A model generated the notes under the pieces. The model was given only the letters and a program-made list of their open reading frames with translations. It was not told where the DNA came from and ran no database searches. This document shows, one piece after another, positions 11,389 through 21,993 of a stretch of 64,000 nt of DNA. The position numbers and the translations under genes are program-made. Origin of the DNA: Zanthoxylum bungeanum (taxonomy: Eukaryota > Streptophyta > Magnoliopsida > Sapindales > Rutaceae); assembly GCA_019454045.1 (NCBI GenBank), contig SKCR01007820.1, positions 124,001-188,000 of the forward strand, given 5' to 3'. How positions within the stretch are numbered: position 1 is the stretch's first letter; each line of letters starts with the position of its first letter.

Positions 11389-12457
11389 ATGATTACTCTT
11401 CACAGTGGTAAGGTCATCCATAGACCTATTCTTGAACCTCGCGAAGCTGAAAATAAATCAGATTCAGAGGGTAAGGAAGATGTTGATGAACCATTACCCA
11501 TCGTTGATGATGATTTGTCACATGCACCTTCATTTCCTCAAGCATTTAAAAAAAAAAAAGAAATTGAACAATTCCTCAAAGATATATGAAATATTCAAAC
11601 AGCTAAAGGTCAATATTCATTTGTTAGATGCCATCAAACAAATATCATTTTATGCCAAATTTCTGAAAGACTTGTGCATCGTTAAAAGAAGACATCAGGT
11701 AAGAAATAAAGTTTTTCTAGCTGAACAGGTAAGTTCCATTCTCTCAACCGATAATACATTGAAATACAAAGACCATGATTGTCATACTATTTCTTATATT
11801 ACTGGAAATCATAAAATTGAATATGCATTGTTTGATCTTGGAGCTAGTGTCAATTTGCTTCCATTTTTGGTTTACCAACAACTTAACATTGACGAGTTAA
11901 AAATAACTTCAACTACTCTTTTACTTGCCGATAGATCAGTCTAGGTACCGAAAGAAATTGTTAAAAAAATTTTATTACAAGTCGATAAATCCATATATCC
12001 TGTGGAGTTTATTGTTTTAGAAACACAACATGTAGTAGACAATTACAAGCCAGTTCCTGTAATATTTAGTAGTCCATTTTTAGCAACATATAATGCTTTA
12101 ATTAATTGTATAAATGAAATCATGAATTTATCATTTGACAGTATGACGTTGGAGCTTAATATTTTTAATATTTACAAGCAACCATACGATGATGACTGTG
12201 AAAATGAGAACATAGAACTAATGGAACAAATTTTGGAAGAACATATTCAGGGGAGTGAATATGACCTTATGAAATTATGTACAGCTAGTTTTCTTAAATC
12301 AATTACGCAATTAGATTCAGATATTTCTAATGATTTTTCTTTACTTGATTCTACACATGTACTAAAAGACGATGAAGAGAAACATAATTTTGAGGAACTA
12401 GGAACACTAAAAGAAGAGAAACATGAAGAATACCAAATTGGAATTAAGGATTTCTGA
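11389..12457 (+). pseudogene. Tat/Athila-like aspartic protease region
   Basis: The gag-protease linker starts at 11389 (LHSGKVI) and runs to a frameshift near the A-run at 11551-11562. The frame then continues with FKQLKVNIHLLDAIKQ and KVFLAEQVSSIL, which are characteristic of Tat/Athila pol. The retropepsin active site appears as FDLGASVNLLPFLVYQQL at about 11830-11885, with DLG in place of DTG/DSG as usual for this group. ADRSV and the VEFIVLETQ segment follow after a stop at 11942. The acidic spacer to 12457 precedes RT. Two breaks (frameshift, stop) show it is dead. Confidence 0.9.
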
Positions 12458-12700
12458 AGAAGGATTGAAGTATGCATTTCTTGAAGATGAACAAACTCAC
12501 CCTGTGGTAATTTCTTCTTCTCTTATAAGCGATTAAAAAGATAAGTTGTTAAATGTGTTGAGAGAACGTAAATACGAAATTGGTTGGACCTTAAGAAATA
12601 TAAAAGCATTAATACTTTAAAATGCACATGCAAAATACATTTCAAAGATAATGTCAGAACACGTCGACCACCCAAAAAATGTTAAACTTTTACAAGAAAG
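12440..12700 (+). pseudogene. N-terminal edge of gypsy reverse transcriptase
   Basis: After the protease the forward frames give LKYAFLEDEQTHPVVISSSL, then KLLNVLRERKYEIGWTLRNI, the classical entry to Tat/Athila RT. The match then fades at about 12690. The RT palm, RNase H and integrase are not found downstream, so most of pol has been deleted. Confidence 0.8.
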
Positions 12701-13088
12701 AAGTGATTAAAACATGAGTCCTTAAATTTGTTGATTCATTCATCTTTAACATAATTGGATTGGAGAAAAGTACTTATGTTAAGAAACAGAGAGCTAAATA
12801 ATTAAGTGTTTGTTATAAATGCAGACGTTGGACGTGCAACACTCGTTGTTGCTATTTAGGAATGATATGTAATAACCGCGAAGAAAAAAATCAATCCATT
12901 AGAGATGACTTGAGTAATGAGTCATTAAATAATACATCATAGACTCTTGAGACACATCTTACTGGATTTGATAGATTGATTCGCAACTTACATGCATAAT
13001 TTTAAAAAGAAAGACAACAATATAGTCTTGAGAATCTGACTTTAAAAGACTGTATTTGCCAATTTATAAGAATATTGGATGTGAAGCA
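12701..13088. other. Unassigned spacer inside the Tat-like element
   Basis: AT-rich sequence without a recognisable domain. Its right end is the target site of the solo LTR: the last five bases are AAGCA. Confidence 0.5.
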
Positions 13089-13662
13089 TGTGGACGCTGA
13101 TTTCGGTCGAGGTCCACAATTGAAAATGAGTTGAGGGGTACAAGCGAACCTGCAAAATAAGAGTAGAGCAGAAGAAGAGATTACTGCCCACCGGTGTGGT
13201 GGAAGCCGTAGACACTCCGACGCTCAAGTCAGCCTAAATATGAGTAAGTCAAAGTCGAAAGGATTAAGGTCTTAGGATACCTCAACCACTGATTAATTGC
13301 CGTGAGGGCGGAGTATTGGATTTTATCTGATGATAGGAGTCGCCTTCCGCTCCCTCTCTATTCTTTGCCTCTCTCTTTTATAGGTTCCTTTGATGTGGGG
13401 TCCTTCTTCTGCCCGTTGGAAACCTCCTTAATGATGTTTTAATTTAGGTCCTTTAAGTCTGATAACCGTCGACTTCATGATGATATTTATGAATTCGGAT
13501 CCACTTCCTGATCTTTGTAACTGGCGCCCGTTTGTCTGTATTTATGTTAATGAGCTTGGGCTCGTGAGGCGGCCCATGGATCTTCTTCCGGGCTCCAGAT
13601 CTTGTGGTTGGCTTCTGTGGTGAAAGTCGATTTTATCCTTGGGCCCAATTTTGGCCCGTACA
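13089..13662 (+). mobile_element. 574-bp solo LTR with 5-bp TSD AAGCA
   Basis: The segment starts TGTGGACGCTG and ends GGCCCGTACA. AAGCA occurs directly before it (13084-13088) and directly after it (13663-13667). It has higher GC content than its flanks and contains a CTCTTTTATAGG TATA-like site, so it is probably in plus orientation. No coding is present. A solo LTR left by unequal recombination is the simplest reading; the family was not identified. Confidence 0.85.
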
Positions 13663-13949
13663 AAGCATATCCCCAACCCATAGAGGGCGTTCAAGCCGTT
13701 ATTGGACGTAAAACTAGAGGAAGATCTGAGCCACAATCACAACTACCGGTACATATGGTTTCAATCTATTGCTTTGATTTCCTTTAATTTAAATTATTGT
13801 GTTGATTTACTTTAATTTACTGTTTTGATTTTCTTTACTTTAATTTTGCCGACAGTATCTAAGTTTTTTTACTTTCACGATATATTTTACTGTTCATCTG
13901 ATAATTGTTATTTTACAGGTACTAGTGCTTTTATTACTCACCATTTTTC
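13663..13949. other. Spacer between solo LTR and LOG pseudogene
   Basis: The T-rich repeats of TTTGATTT and CTTTAATTT type resemble the non-coding stretch that follows pol in Tat/Athila elements. No gene is seen. Confidence 0.45.
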
Positions 13950-14666
13950 ATGATCCATAAATGCAGCTCGTCATTTCTCTCTTTGACACATCCAGATAAG
14001 AGAGAGGACAAAAATGGAAAAACTTTAAGACGACGGGTCACTAATATCTGTGTGTTTTGTGGAACTAGCTCTAAAACTAAACCAGAATTTGTTGAAGTTG
14101 CAAAAGAATTGGATAGAGTGTTGGCGGAAAGAAACATGCACTTAGTATATGGCGGTGACAATCTTGGATTGATAGGATGTGTTTCAAAGGCCGTGCAAAA
14201 ATGTGACAGTCAAGTTTTGGGGATCATTCTAAAACCTTTGGCAGACGAAAACCTCATCGGAAAATCAAACGGAGAAGAATACATTGTCTCAAGTATGTGT
14301 GAAAGACTTACTAAGATGATTAATCATGATGACTTTTTTATTACTTTACCAGGTGAGATAGGCACGTTGGAAGAAATATTTACGGTTGCGTCCTGGGCGA
14401 ACTTGAACATTCACCAAAACTTATTGGACTACTTAATGTTGATCACTTTTTCGATTTTCTTTTAATATTTCTTGAGGATGCCAAAAGACTTGGGGTTCAT
14501 TTCGAAACCGATAAAAGATATCGTCTTAACTGTAAGAAAAGATGATGAATTAATTGACCAACTCTTAGCTTATGAACCAAAAATCGTCCACATTCTTTCC
14601 AAGTTGAATTGGTCTGATAACGATCGTGGCAAGAAGCATAGAGTGGACTTGAATCTTAATTTATAA
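13950..14666 (+). pseudogene. LOG: LOG-family cytokinin riboside monophosphate phosphoribohydrolase, intronless broken copy
   Basis: The reading frame matches the plant LONELY GUY family, which releases active cytokinin bases from their riboside monophosphates. Family blocks are in order: ICVFCGTSS near residue 33, LVYGGDNLGLIG near 65 (normally GGG), a SMCERLTKM segment carrying the conserved Arg, and LPGEIGTLEE near 135 (normally PGGxGTxxE, so one glycine is Glu). Between about 14418 and 14495 the homologous sequence (LIGLLNVDHFFDF) lies in another frame and then returns with GFISKPIKDIV. Two compensating indels therefore break the frame and create a stop at 14463. Plant LOG genes normally have several introns; none is visible, which suggests a retrocopy or element-captured cDNA. 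Flanking Tat-like pieces place it inside a gypsy remnant. Confidence 0.9.
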
Positions 14667-14770
14667 TTTTTTTTCTTTTAAATAGTCTTATATTCAATCG
14701 TCAATTCTACAATAATCAGATGATGTCTTCTAAACTCAACTTTTTCTTATTCAGACCTTGGGGACAATGT
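14667..14770. other. Gypsy 3' non-coding piece with GGGGACAATG motif
   Basis: CTTGGGGACAATG at about 14757-14769 resembles the purine-rich GGGGACAA stretch downstream of pol in Tat/Athila elements. The last five bases (AATGT) are the target-site duplication of the next insertion. Confidence 0.5.
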
Positions 14771-16724
14771 TGTTGGATAATTATGACCCATAGCATCACT
14801 ATTTTGTAAAGAACATAGTGTTCTTATACAAAATTAACTATGTGACAAAGGAAATTGATCTTTTATCATTTGTAATTGGATTACCTGGATATATAAATGA
14901 TAAAAGTCTATATGATTAGTACCAGATTAATAAGATATGAGACAGTATTAATCCTCGTAAGGTTTAATCATTAAATATCCCTAGTCGTAGTATTATCGAG
15001 ACTGGACATCGATAATGCGGAATAGACTAGTATTACACTTGTGCGCGTTATGGAAGCTTAACGACATAGTTCTCATATATTTGGGTATTGGATACTCATG
15101 CAAGTGTGATAGGAGGTTCTGTTTGCTGATGGTACGGGAACAGTTTCGCTCTGGATAGATCCCTCAGAATCTCATTGGTAGTATGACTATGTGTCTATGG
15201 GAATATGAATCAGGGTAGGTGTATATGGTCTTAACCTGAGACTTGCATCGCTAATACTTGCGACAATTAGTACATTTTGGTTTTGGTCGTCCGGAGCTTT
15301 AACAGGTTCTGTGCCTCTTCTGGGTATACTGAGAATCGTAGTGTATTGGGTGTGATGTCAAGATGGAAGTATCACTTCAGTCATATAGAGATGATGATCA
15401 CGCAGGGATACAGAACTGGTACTCTATAGTGTTATAGCCATCGGGAAAGTATGACTAGGTCATGACTTTCCGATCATAAAGAGACTAGTTGCTAGTGATC
15501 CGATATATGCTTCGTACGGGGCAGACACAACTTCAGCCCCAGGCCTAGCATGTGACATCCGATACTGGATCGTAATACGCAATACTATGTATACTACGCC
15601 TGTCAAAGATCTTGTATTCCTTAAAAGATATTTCTGGAGAATTGGGTAGGCACGGTACTTTGCTAGAAGCCAACCATGTCTTGTAAATCGGTAAGAACGT
15701 GGTACCGGGTACGCACATTTTCGGATAGTCCCATAACCGTATTTACTGCCAACATATCCAGGGATCTCTTGGGTCGCCTCCCAAAGATTCACCGATGACA
15801 TTTGACTCAAACATAATTAATCTGGGATTAATTATGAGAGAGAGAAAATTAATCTAGGATTAATTACGGTAAGAATTAATCTGGGATTAATTCGACTAGA
15901 AGAGAGAGAATGTGAATAATTTGGAATTTATCGGTAAAAATAAATTTAATAGTTAAATTGGATTTTTCTATTTAATTTATTTAATTGGGCTAAAATAATA
16001 TATTGGATATATTAAATGAAATTAGATTTCAAAGCGGAATTAAAATTGAATTTTAATTCGGGCGAAAGAATTAATTTAGAATTAATTCGCAAGCGACTTT
16101 CGTAATAATTTTGCTAGGCATTATTATGTAATTAAATTGAATTTAATTACGTCGCAACGGTAAATTCGTTTAATTCGAAATTAAACGAACCCGAGCCCGA
16201 GCGAAGTTGCGTGTCAAGTTAGCCAACTTAAATTCGGAATTTAAAAGTGGTGGGACCCACTTCACTTACATCATTTGTTTGACTAATGATGGAAGTGGTT
16301 AGGCTTGATTTTGGAATTGATTTGAAGGTTGAGTAAAAGGCTTGTATTGCTTGTATTTTACACAAACCAATTCCAACACTCTACTTGACTATTTAAACAT
16401 TAGTCAACTTTGGAAGTTGTCATGAAGTTACTATTCACAGCATCTCCTTCTTCTCCAAAAGCTCAAAAACCATGAGCTTTATTGTCTCTCCCATGGATTT
16501 TTGTTGAAAAAATTCAAGTATGCTAGCACATTAAGGAGTGAACAAGGTGATAGGGAGACTCACCCAAGTGTTGGAAACACTAAAAGAGGGCTTGGAGCTT
16601 TCATCTACAAGAAAAAAGTTTTGAAACTTCTCATCCAAATCAATGTAAGTATTCCGCAACTTTCTTGATTAATTCACACAATAATCACGCTTAGAGACCC
16701 CGTTGCATGTCTATGACACTTACA
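14771..16724 (+). mobile_element. Solo LTR of the copia-1 family with 5-bp TSD AATGT
   Basis: It starts TGTTGGATAATTATGACC and ends GACACTTACA. AATGT lies on both sides (14766-14770 and 16725-16729). It aligns along its whole length with the copia-1 3' LTR at 2442-4444, including the hairpin array and the GTAAGT about 80 bases before the 3' end. No internal element sequence is attached, so it is a solo LTR left by recombination. Confidence 0.92.
15813..16189. repeat. Hairpin array, second copy
   Basis: The same ordered set of short inverted repeats as at 3484-3801. Stems are kept while loops differ: GAATTAAAATT / AATTTTAATTC now has a 1-base loop, and GAATTAATT-TAG-AATTAATTC is perfect where the other copy has a G.T-type mismatch. 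The last element has 11-base arms, TTCGTTTAATT and AATTAAACGAA, around CGA (16165-16189). Confidence 0.8.
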
Positions 16725-17354
16725 AATGTCTCAATTTGGTTAGGATGGTTGACTAGATAATTTTCATTTTTATGTTGTGTTTTTCTTTTAAAAAAATATT
16801 TTCGTTTTTGTGTTGTTGTTTTATGTAAAAAAAAAAAATTATGTTGTTTTTACTTTGTTGTTATTTTGTGTGTAAAAAAAATTACAAAAAAAACAAAAAA
16901 AAAAATTGATTAACCAAGTGGAATTATTGTTCAGAGATGGCAGTGTAATGAGTTTTTGCTCCTGAGACTCATCTCAATGTTTCTTAACAAGTTATTTTTG
17001 TTCATTTCTTTTTGAATCATTTAAATTTGTGAATTCTCCATAATATTGATTAAATTTAATCTTTATATGATATTATCAACATACACGGTAACATATGATT
17101 GTGGGTTGTAAGTGAAAATTTTGTAATATTAAGTTCTTTAGTTTGTTGGAGGTAATATTATCAGCAAGTAGTGATTGTTCGCGTAAAACGGTAGAGCTTG
17201 AGTTAGTTTAAAATAATAATAATAATAATAATCAAACTTTTACTTAGTAACCGAACATTTTACCTTAGTAAGTAGTGATTATTCATGTAAAATGGTAGAG
17301 CTTGAGTTTGTAAAAAAAAAAAATATGTTTGAATAAGCCCGATTTTATATCCTC
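16725..17354. other. Unassigned T/G-rich spacer with a short duplication
   Basis: No gene is seen. TTTTTGTGTTGTTG-type runs at 16770-16900 may continue the Tat-like element. A roughly 40-base segment beginning AAGTAGTGATT and ending GGTAGAGCTTGAGTT occurs twice, near 17166 and 17270, with an (AAT)n tract between. Confidence 0.5.
17211..17232. repeat. (AAT)n microsatellite
   Basis: Seven consecutive AAT units in an AT-rich spacer. Confidence 0.9.
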
Positions 17355-17600
17355 TCTAACTCGAGCAACTAAGTCTGTATGAGTGTTTTAACACTTAGTG
17401 CCCTTAGGCCAACTGAGCTATGAGTCATTGGCCCAAAGCTCGTTACATTAGTTAAAGAGAAAGCTTGAGGAAATCAGACACTTCTTCTTTTTAACATCTG
17501 AGATCCGAGCAATTAAGTCCATACGGGTGTCTTAACACCTAGTGCCCTAAAGCTAACTGGTTTGGGAGCCACTGGCCCAAAATTCGTTACAAGGATTGAA
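17355..17600 (-). repeat. Two copies of a tRNA/SINE-like unit
   Basis: Two related units of about 90 bases lie 143 bases apart (about 17361-17449 and 17504-17592). Read on the minus strand, the first contains TAGCTCAGTTGG (17409-17420), an exact match to the tRNA box A pattern. Both then carry a GGGCACTA(A/G)GTGTTAA segment and a degenerate TTGCTCGGATCTC-like stretch where box B would be. A tRNA-derived SINE is possible; no full tRNA fold or poly(A) tail was found. Confidence 0.45.
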
Positions 17601-18244
17601 GATGTACTAATATTTTAAAAATTATTATTGTATTTATAAATAAACTTCCATTATCAAAAAAATGTGAACTCTAATATAATTTTAGGACAAAAATATTACT
17701 CTATTTTCAATAAGACCTGTGAATATTGTGAGCACTATGAATTGATTGATATTTTATTTTATGTGTGAATGGAAGAATGGTACAAAGTACATGAGAATTT
17801 GCTTATTTGATTATTTAGAGGAAAGAAAACAATTATTAACTTGGATAAAAAATTTTCTTTTAAGTTTTCGCTTAAATTACTAGAGACTAGTAATAAGATG
17901 GTTATGGGGTGTGATGAACATTAAAAAATATACACTTAATAGAAGAGAAACTAATCATTTTATACTTATAATTTCATTAATCCTCTTAATTTAGTACATT
18001 TGTCAAATAATAATTATATTTATGTTTTATATATTTTTATTATAATTTTTATTTATTGTGTAGGTAAAATACTATTCCGGATGCTCAACATGAAAAATGG
18101 ATATGATATCTGAATTCCAAGACCCAAAAACCCAAAAGAGTGTGACAACTATATTCAAATCAGACTTGGAAATCATTCACCGTGTTTAGATTGGCGACAA
18201 AATGAGCTTATGATGTATTTACCCGCATATGTATTTTTTTTATT

Positions 18245-18289
<45 letters not shown>

Positions 18290-18371
18290 ATATATATAAT
18301 ATATTTTGGATGACCCACCGTGATTTTATATATATAATATTTTTTATATATTATACTGGAGGTCTCACCAG

Positions 18372-18444
<73 letters not shown>

Positions 18445-18513
18445 ATATTAATATATTATTAAGAAACAAAGAAAGAAATAGTTGCCATCACCGAAATGTT
18501 ATGGCAACCAAAT
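17601..18513. other. AT-rich spacer with two long (TA)n tracts
   Basis: (TA)n runs at about 18250-18284 and 18373-18438. No gene is seen, and the long TA-encoded open frame here is an artefact of the repeat. TGATGTATTTACCCGCATATG near 18211 weakly resembles the start of the Tat-type LTR at 31505 (minus strand), so the left end of the split LTR at 21530 may lie here. Confidence 0.6.
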
Positions 18514-19539
18514 TGTAACAACCTGGTAATCCTGACGACTATTATATTTTGGGACGCATGATACATGATATAAATAATTTTCGAACATGTATACATTCAT
18601 GAAATGACTTTTTGGACATTCGGCAAAATTCTCGCAGTTTCGATACGGAATTCGTTCCAAGGTTAAACCCAGACAGCCCGTGGTATTTGGAAAGTAAGTT
18701 TTCATAATATTTCTGATTTTTATGAATTTTATATCGTCGGAAAACTAAGACCGAGACCTACAACTTTTGTGTTGAACATTTATCCAAATTTTGAGAAGAA
18801 CTAGGTCGAATTTGGTCATTTGCTCAGACCCTCTGCACAGTGGCGAAAATAAGACATAAAAAATGAATTACTCTTTCAAACCCAAGCCCAACACTTTTCT
18901 CATTATGGACCAATAATCCTAAATATCCCTTAAACCCCCTAGACTCCTCTAGAAAGAGATAAACAAATCAAGAAGAGAATAATAAGTTAATATCCCTAGT
19001 ATATAAAGGTTACTATTCTTGCATCTTCAAAAAGGAGAGAAGAAGAAAAAACATGGAGAATGGGAGAGGAAGAAGGAAGAAGGAAGAAGAAGGTGGAGGA
19101 GAGCTATTTCCTTATCAAAAATAAGGAATAAACAAGTGCAAATCAAACCATCACAATCTAAAAGAGAGGAATAACAAGCCAATAAAACTTGAATGGTGAA
19201 GGATAGCAAGCGAGTTAAGGTAAGGAGACCTTGACCCAAACTTAAAATGTTGATATTTAGATAATTTAATGGTTAAGAGATATTGTTAAATTATAGTTAA
19301 TGATGTTTTTTTGATTATGATGTTAAGAAAATTAGGATTTTGAGAAATCCATAGAATAATAAACTCTAAAGGATAAGTAAATTGAGGTTTATGGAATTTT
19401 ATAATGTGATGATAATAGGGGGATGGAATTATGGTAATTTGAATGTGATACTTGAATTAACTTGTATAAAGATGGGGGTGTTGGGTTACTTTGGAGTATG
19501 TCCTTAAAGACTTAATGTTAGGCCCTGAAATTGGCCTAG

Positions 19540-19812
19540 CGTCGCGACGCCCAACACATGGCGTCATGACGCATCCTGGAAGAAGAATAATGTTCGGTTC
19601 TGGAATGAGAGCGTCGCGATGCCCAAGAACTAGCGTCGTGACGGGGATAACAGAGGAAGTTCATTGTCTTGTTCTGACTATTGGACGTCGCGTCGCGCAG
19701 CATTAAACGTCGCGACGCGTGTGGGAGTCGCGACGCCCAACCCTTGTGTCACGACACAGAAGAAGAGGATGCTCACTGGTTCGTTAGCATGTGTGAGCGT
19801 CGCGACGTGTGA
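19540..19812. repeat. Cluster of GCGTCGCGACGC palindromes
   Basis: The palindromic core GTCGCGACGC and single-base variants (GCGTCATGACGC, GCGTCGCGATGC, GCGTCGTGACGG) recur about eight times in 270 bases of an otherwise AT-rich LTR. Comparable clusters occur in the Tekay LTRs near 49508-49670 and 56846-57030. Confidence 0.8.
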
Positions 19813-20114
19813 ACAGAAATTCCCCAGAATCAGTTTTAGTTCATTCCAGTTTCATCCTGACATATTAAGGGCCACCCTAAGGGTCTCGTATCAGCTTGCA
19901 TACATACATTACATTATGATATAAGTATGATACGCCTTATAGTGATAACAAGTGCCTGAATAGATCAACTTAGCCTAATTCTGTAATATATTTCTCAATC
20001 TATTTTCTAATTAAGGTTATCAATTATAGATCATCGCAGGAACTATAATCTCATTCGGTAAAGTGGGTAATGTCAGCCAGATTTCAAATCAGTGAGTGGA
20101 CTATTCTTTTAAAC

Positions 20115-20368
20115 TAGGGGTGACAAAAAAGCCCGGGCCCGGGCTTCAAAATGGGCCGGGCTCAACCAAAAAAGTCCGGGCTTAAAATAAATAATTTTAT
20201 ATTTATATTTATAAAAAAATATATATTTATAAAATAAATTTTTATATTTATAATTTTTTATATTTAAAAAATCGAGCACAGGCCAAGCCTGGCCCGAGGC
20301 TAGGCTACCGGGCTTTTCCCGGGCCCGGGCCTAAATCCATTTTGTCGGGCTCGGGCCTGGCTTTGATA
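20115..20368 (+). mobile_element. hAT-type MITE, about 254 bp
   Basis: The left end, TAGGGGTGACAAAAAAGCCC, is typical of plant hAT elements. The right end, read on the minus strand, begins TATCAAAGCCAGGCCC, an eroded inverted match. Flanks are TTTTAAAC (20107-20114) and TCTTAAAC (20369-20376), an 8-bp duplication with one difference. The GC-rich GCCCGGGCCCGGGC ends surround an AT-rich core without coding. It interrupts the Tekay-like solo LTR. Confidence 0.7.
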
Positions 20369-21993
20369 TCTTAAACTGTATTTAATTATATATTTTTGAT
20401 ATCAAACTTATTTTTTTAAGCACATAGGGCGTTAGCCATATTTATTTATAGTTGTTTTAAGAAAGAGCATGTTTCTGAAATATAAGTTTTATTACAGTTG
20501 TTTTATGGGAGTTTTTAGAAAGGTTGATTTTCAAAACTTGAGCTTTATGATTTCAAAAGCATGGGGAAAAACCCACCTCAGTATGTAACTTGATTCAGAT
20601 TAGGAATTGACGGTTACAGATATCGTGTGCACACGCAGCTCATGACTAGGGATGATTGATGCTCCTAGATCTCAGATTTTGAGTCTGAAAGGTTGCATAG
20701 ATCCGTACCCCTCACTCCAGATTTGTGGCTTGGTGGACGACGAGATGTAACCCCCCAAGACCACCAGATATTTGCGTAAGGGGGGACGCCTCTAAGCACT
20801 GGATTTTACATATGGGGGGATGGCGATACGTAACGCCCTCATGCGCCAGATATACATATACAGATTTTCACAGATAATAGGGTTTACAGATGAAAATTTT
20901 TCTGAAACAGACTTTCAGAAATGGATTTCCAGAAAAAAGATTTCTCAGAAGAGACGATTTTTATAAAAGAGTTTTCAAAAAAGCTTTTTCAGAAGACTTG
21001 AGTTTTCAGATAAGAAAATGATTTCAGAAAAGAATATTTTCTGGGAGGATATAAGTTTTACAACCATGAATTTTCAGAAAGAATCAGTTTTCATTTTAAT
21101 TGTCCACTCACTAGATCGTTCAAACGATCTAACCCTATTGCTCCCAATTTCTTTGTTTTGCAGGTTATTCGGAGGACGAGCTCGGGAGGATAGATACCGA
21201 TGGCAGTCACTAGGGGTGTTGAGTCCATCAGGTCAAGTCAGAGACATAGTTCAGTTCAGTCAGAGTCAGAAAAAGTCACATATCATACATGTTATAGAGA
21301 AAAGATTATATATGTAATGCATTATAAGTGTTCATTGTCAGCGTTGTAATGAGTAGTAAAATTGAGTACTTAGTATGAGAAGTATTATGCATTTATGTTG
21401 AGTTGGGCAATGTTCCGATGCATGAGTTTATATATGAAATGAGATTAGCATTTGTCAGAGATTCAGAGGCTCAGGGGGATAGTAAGGCCTATCCCCTGCC
21501 GGTAGCATCTCCTGAAGAGGGATGTTACATAAATTTATATTTTTTTTAAAAAAAAAAAGAAAGATTGCTTGCAATTAGCAAGCAAGAGAGGTGCTCCACA
21601 CCTCATTTCCTCAACTTCCTTCACGCGTTTCTCTATGAAAAGTTGTGAAGTGTTCCAGCTCTTGTGTATTATTTTTTTTAGCTTTCTTGTAATTTCTTTT
21701 TCTTTCAATAATAAAATTATGTGTGTTTTTATTTAAATAATGAGTAGCTAATTTCATCCTATTGGGGTAAATGGTGAAGCTTTTAATACGAGAATATAGA
21801 TTAATCTCACTTATATCATAATATATGAATTATAATCTAAAAACTATTATTTAATTTAAATCTGGATTAATTATTGACAAATTTTATTACCGCATATATG
21901 ACTGGTTTTATTTATTTGGTATAATTAAGTATCTAACTGAACTTGTTATAGATAAATATTATTATCGCCTTTATGGCTGGTTTTATATGTTTT

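Larger units (their letters stand above)
18514..21529 (+). mobile_element. Solo LTR of a Tekay-like gypsy family
   Basis: It starts TGTAACAACCTGG and ends AGGGATGTTACA. The flanks CAAAT (18509-18513) and TAAAT (21530-21534) match in four of five bases. The start, the GCGTCGCGACGC palindromes (19540-19810), the inverse of the GCGTTACGTATCGCC motif near 20820 and the GATGTTACA end are shared with the LTRs of the Tekay element at 48160-57740. At 3 kb it carries no gag-pol and hosts a small hAT MITE. Confidence 0.85.

Noticed and set aside
14757..14770. GGGGACAATG as the true polypurine tract with the next TGTTGG as gypsy LTR start
   Set aside because: The following LTR matches the copia-1 family and has its own AATGT duplication, so the adjacency is an insertion site and not an element end.
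17401..17449. A functional tRNA gene on the minus strand
   Set aside because: Only a box A is convincing. Box B is degenerate and no acceptor stem or cloverleaf could be built.
18229..18462. 77-codon open frame rich in Tyr and Ile
   Set aside because: It is the translation of (TA)n microsatellites and has no coding support.
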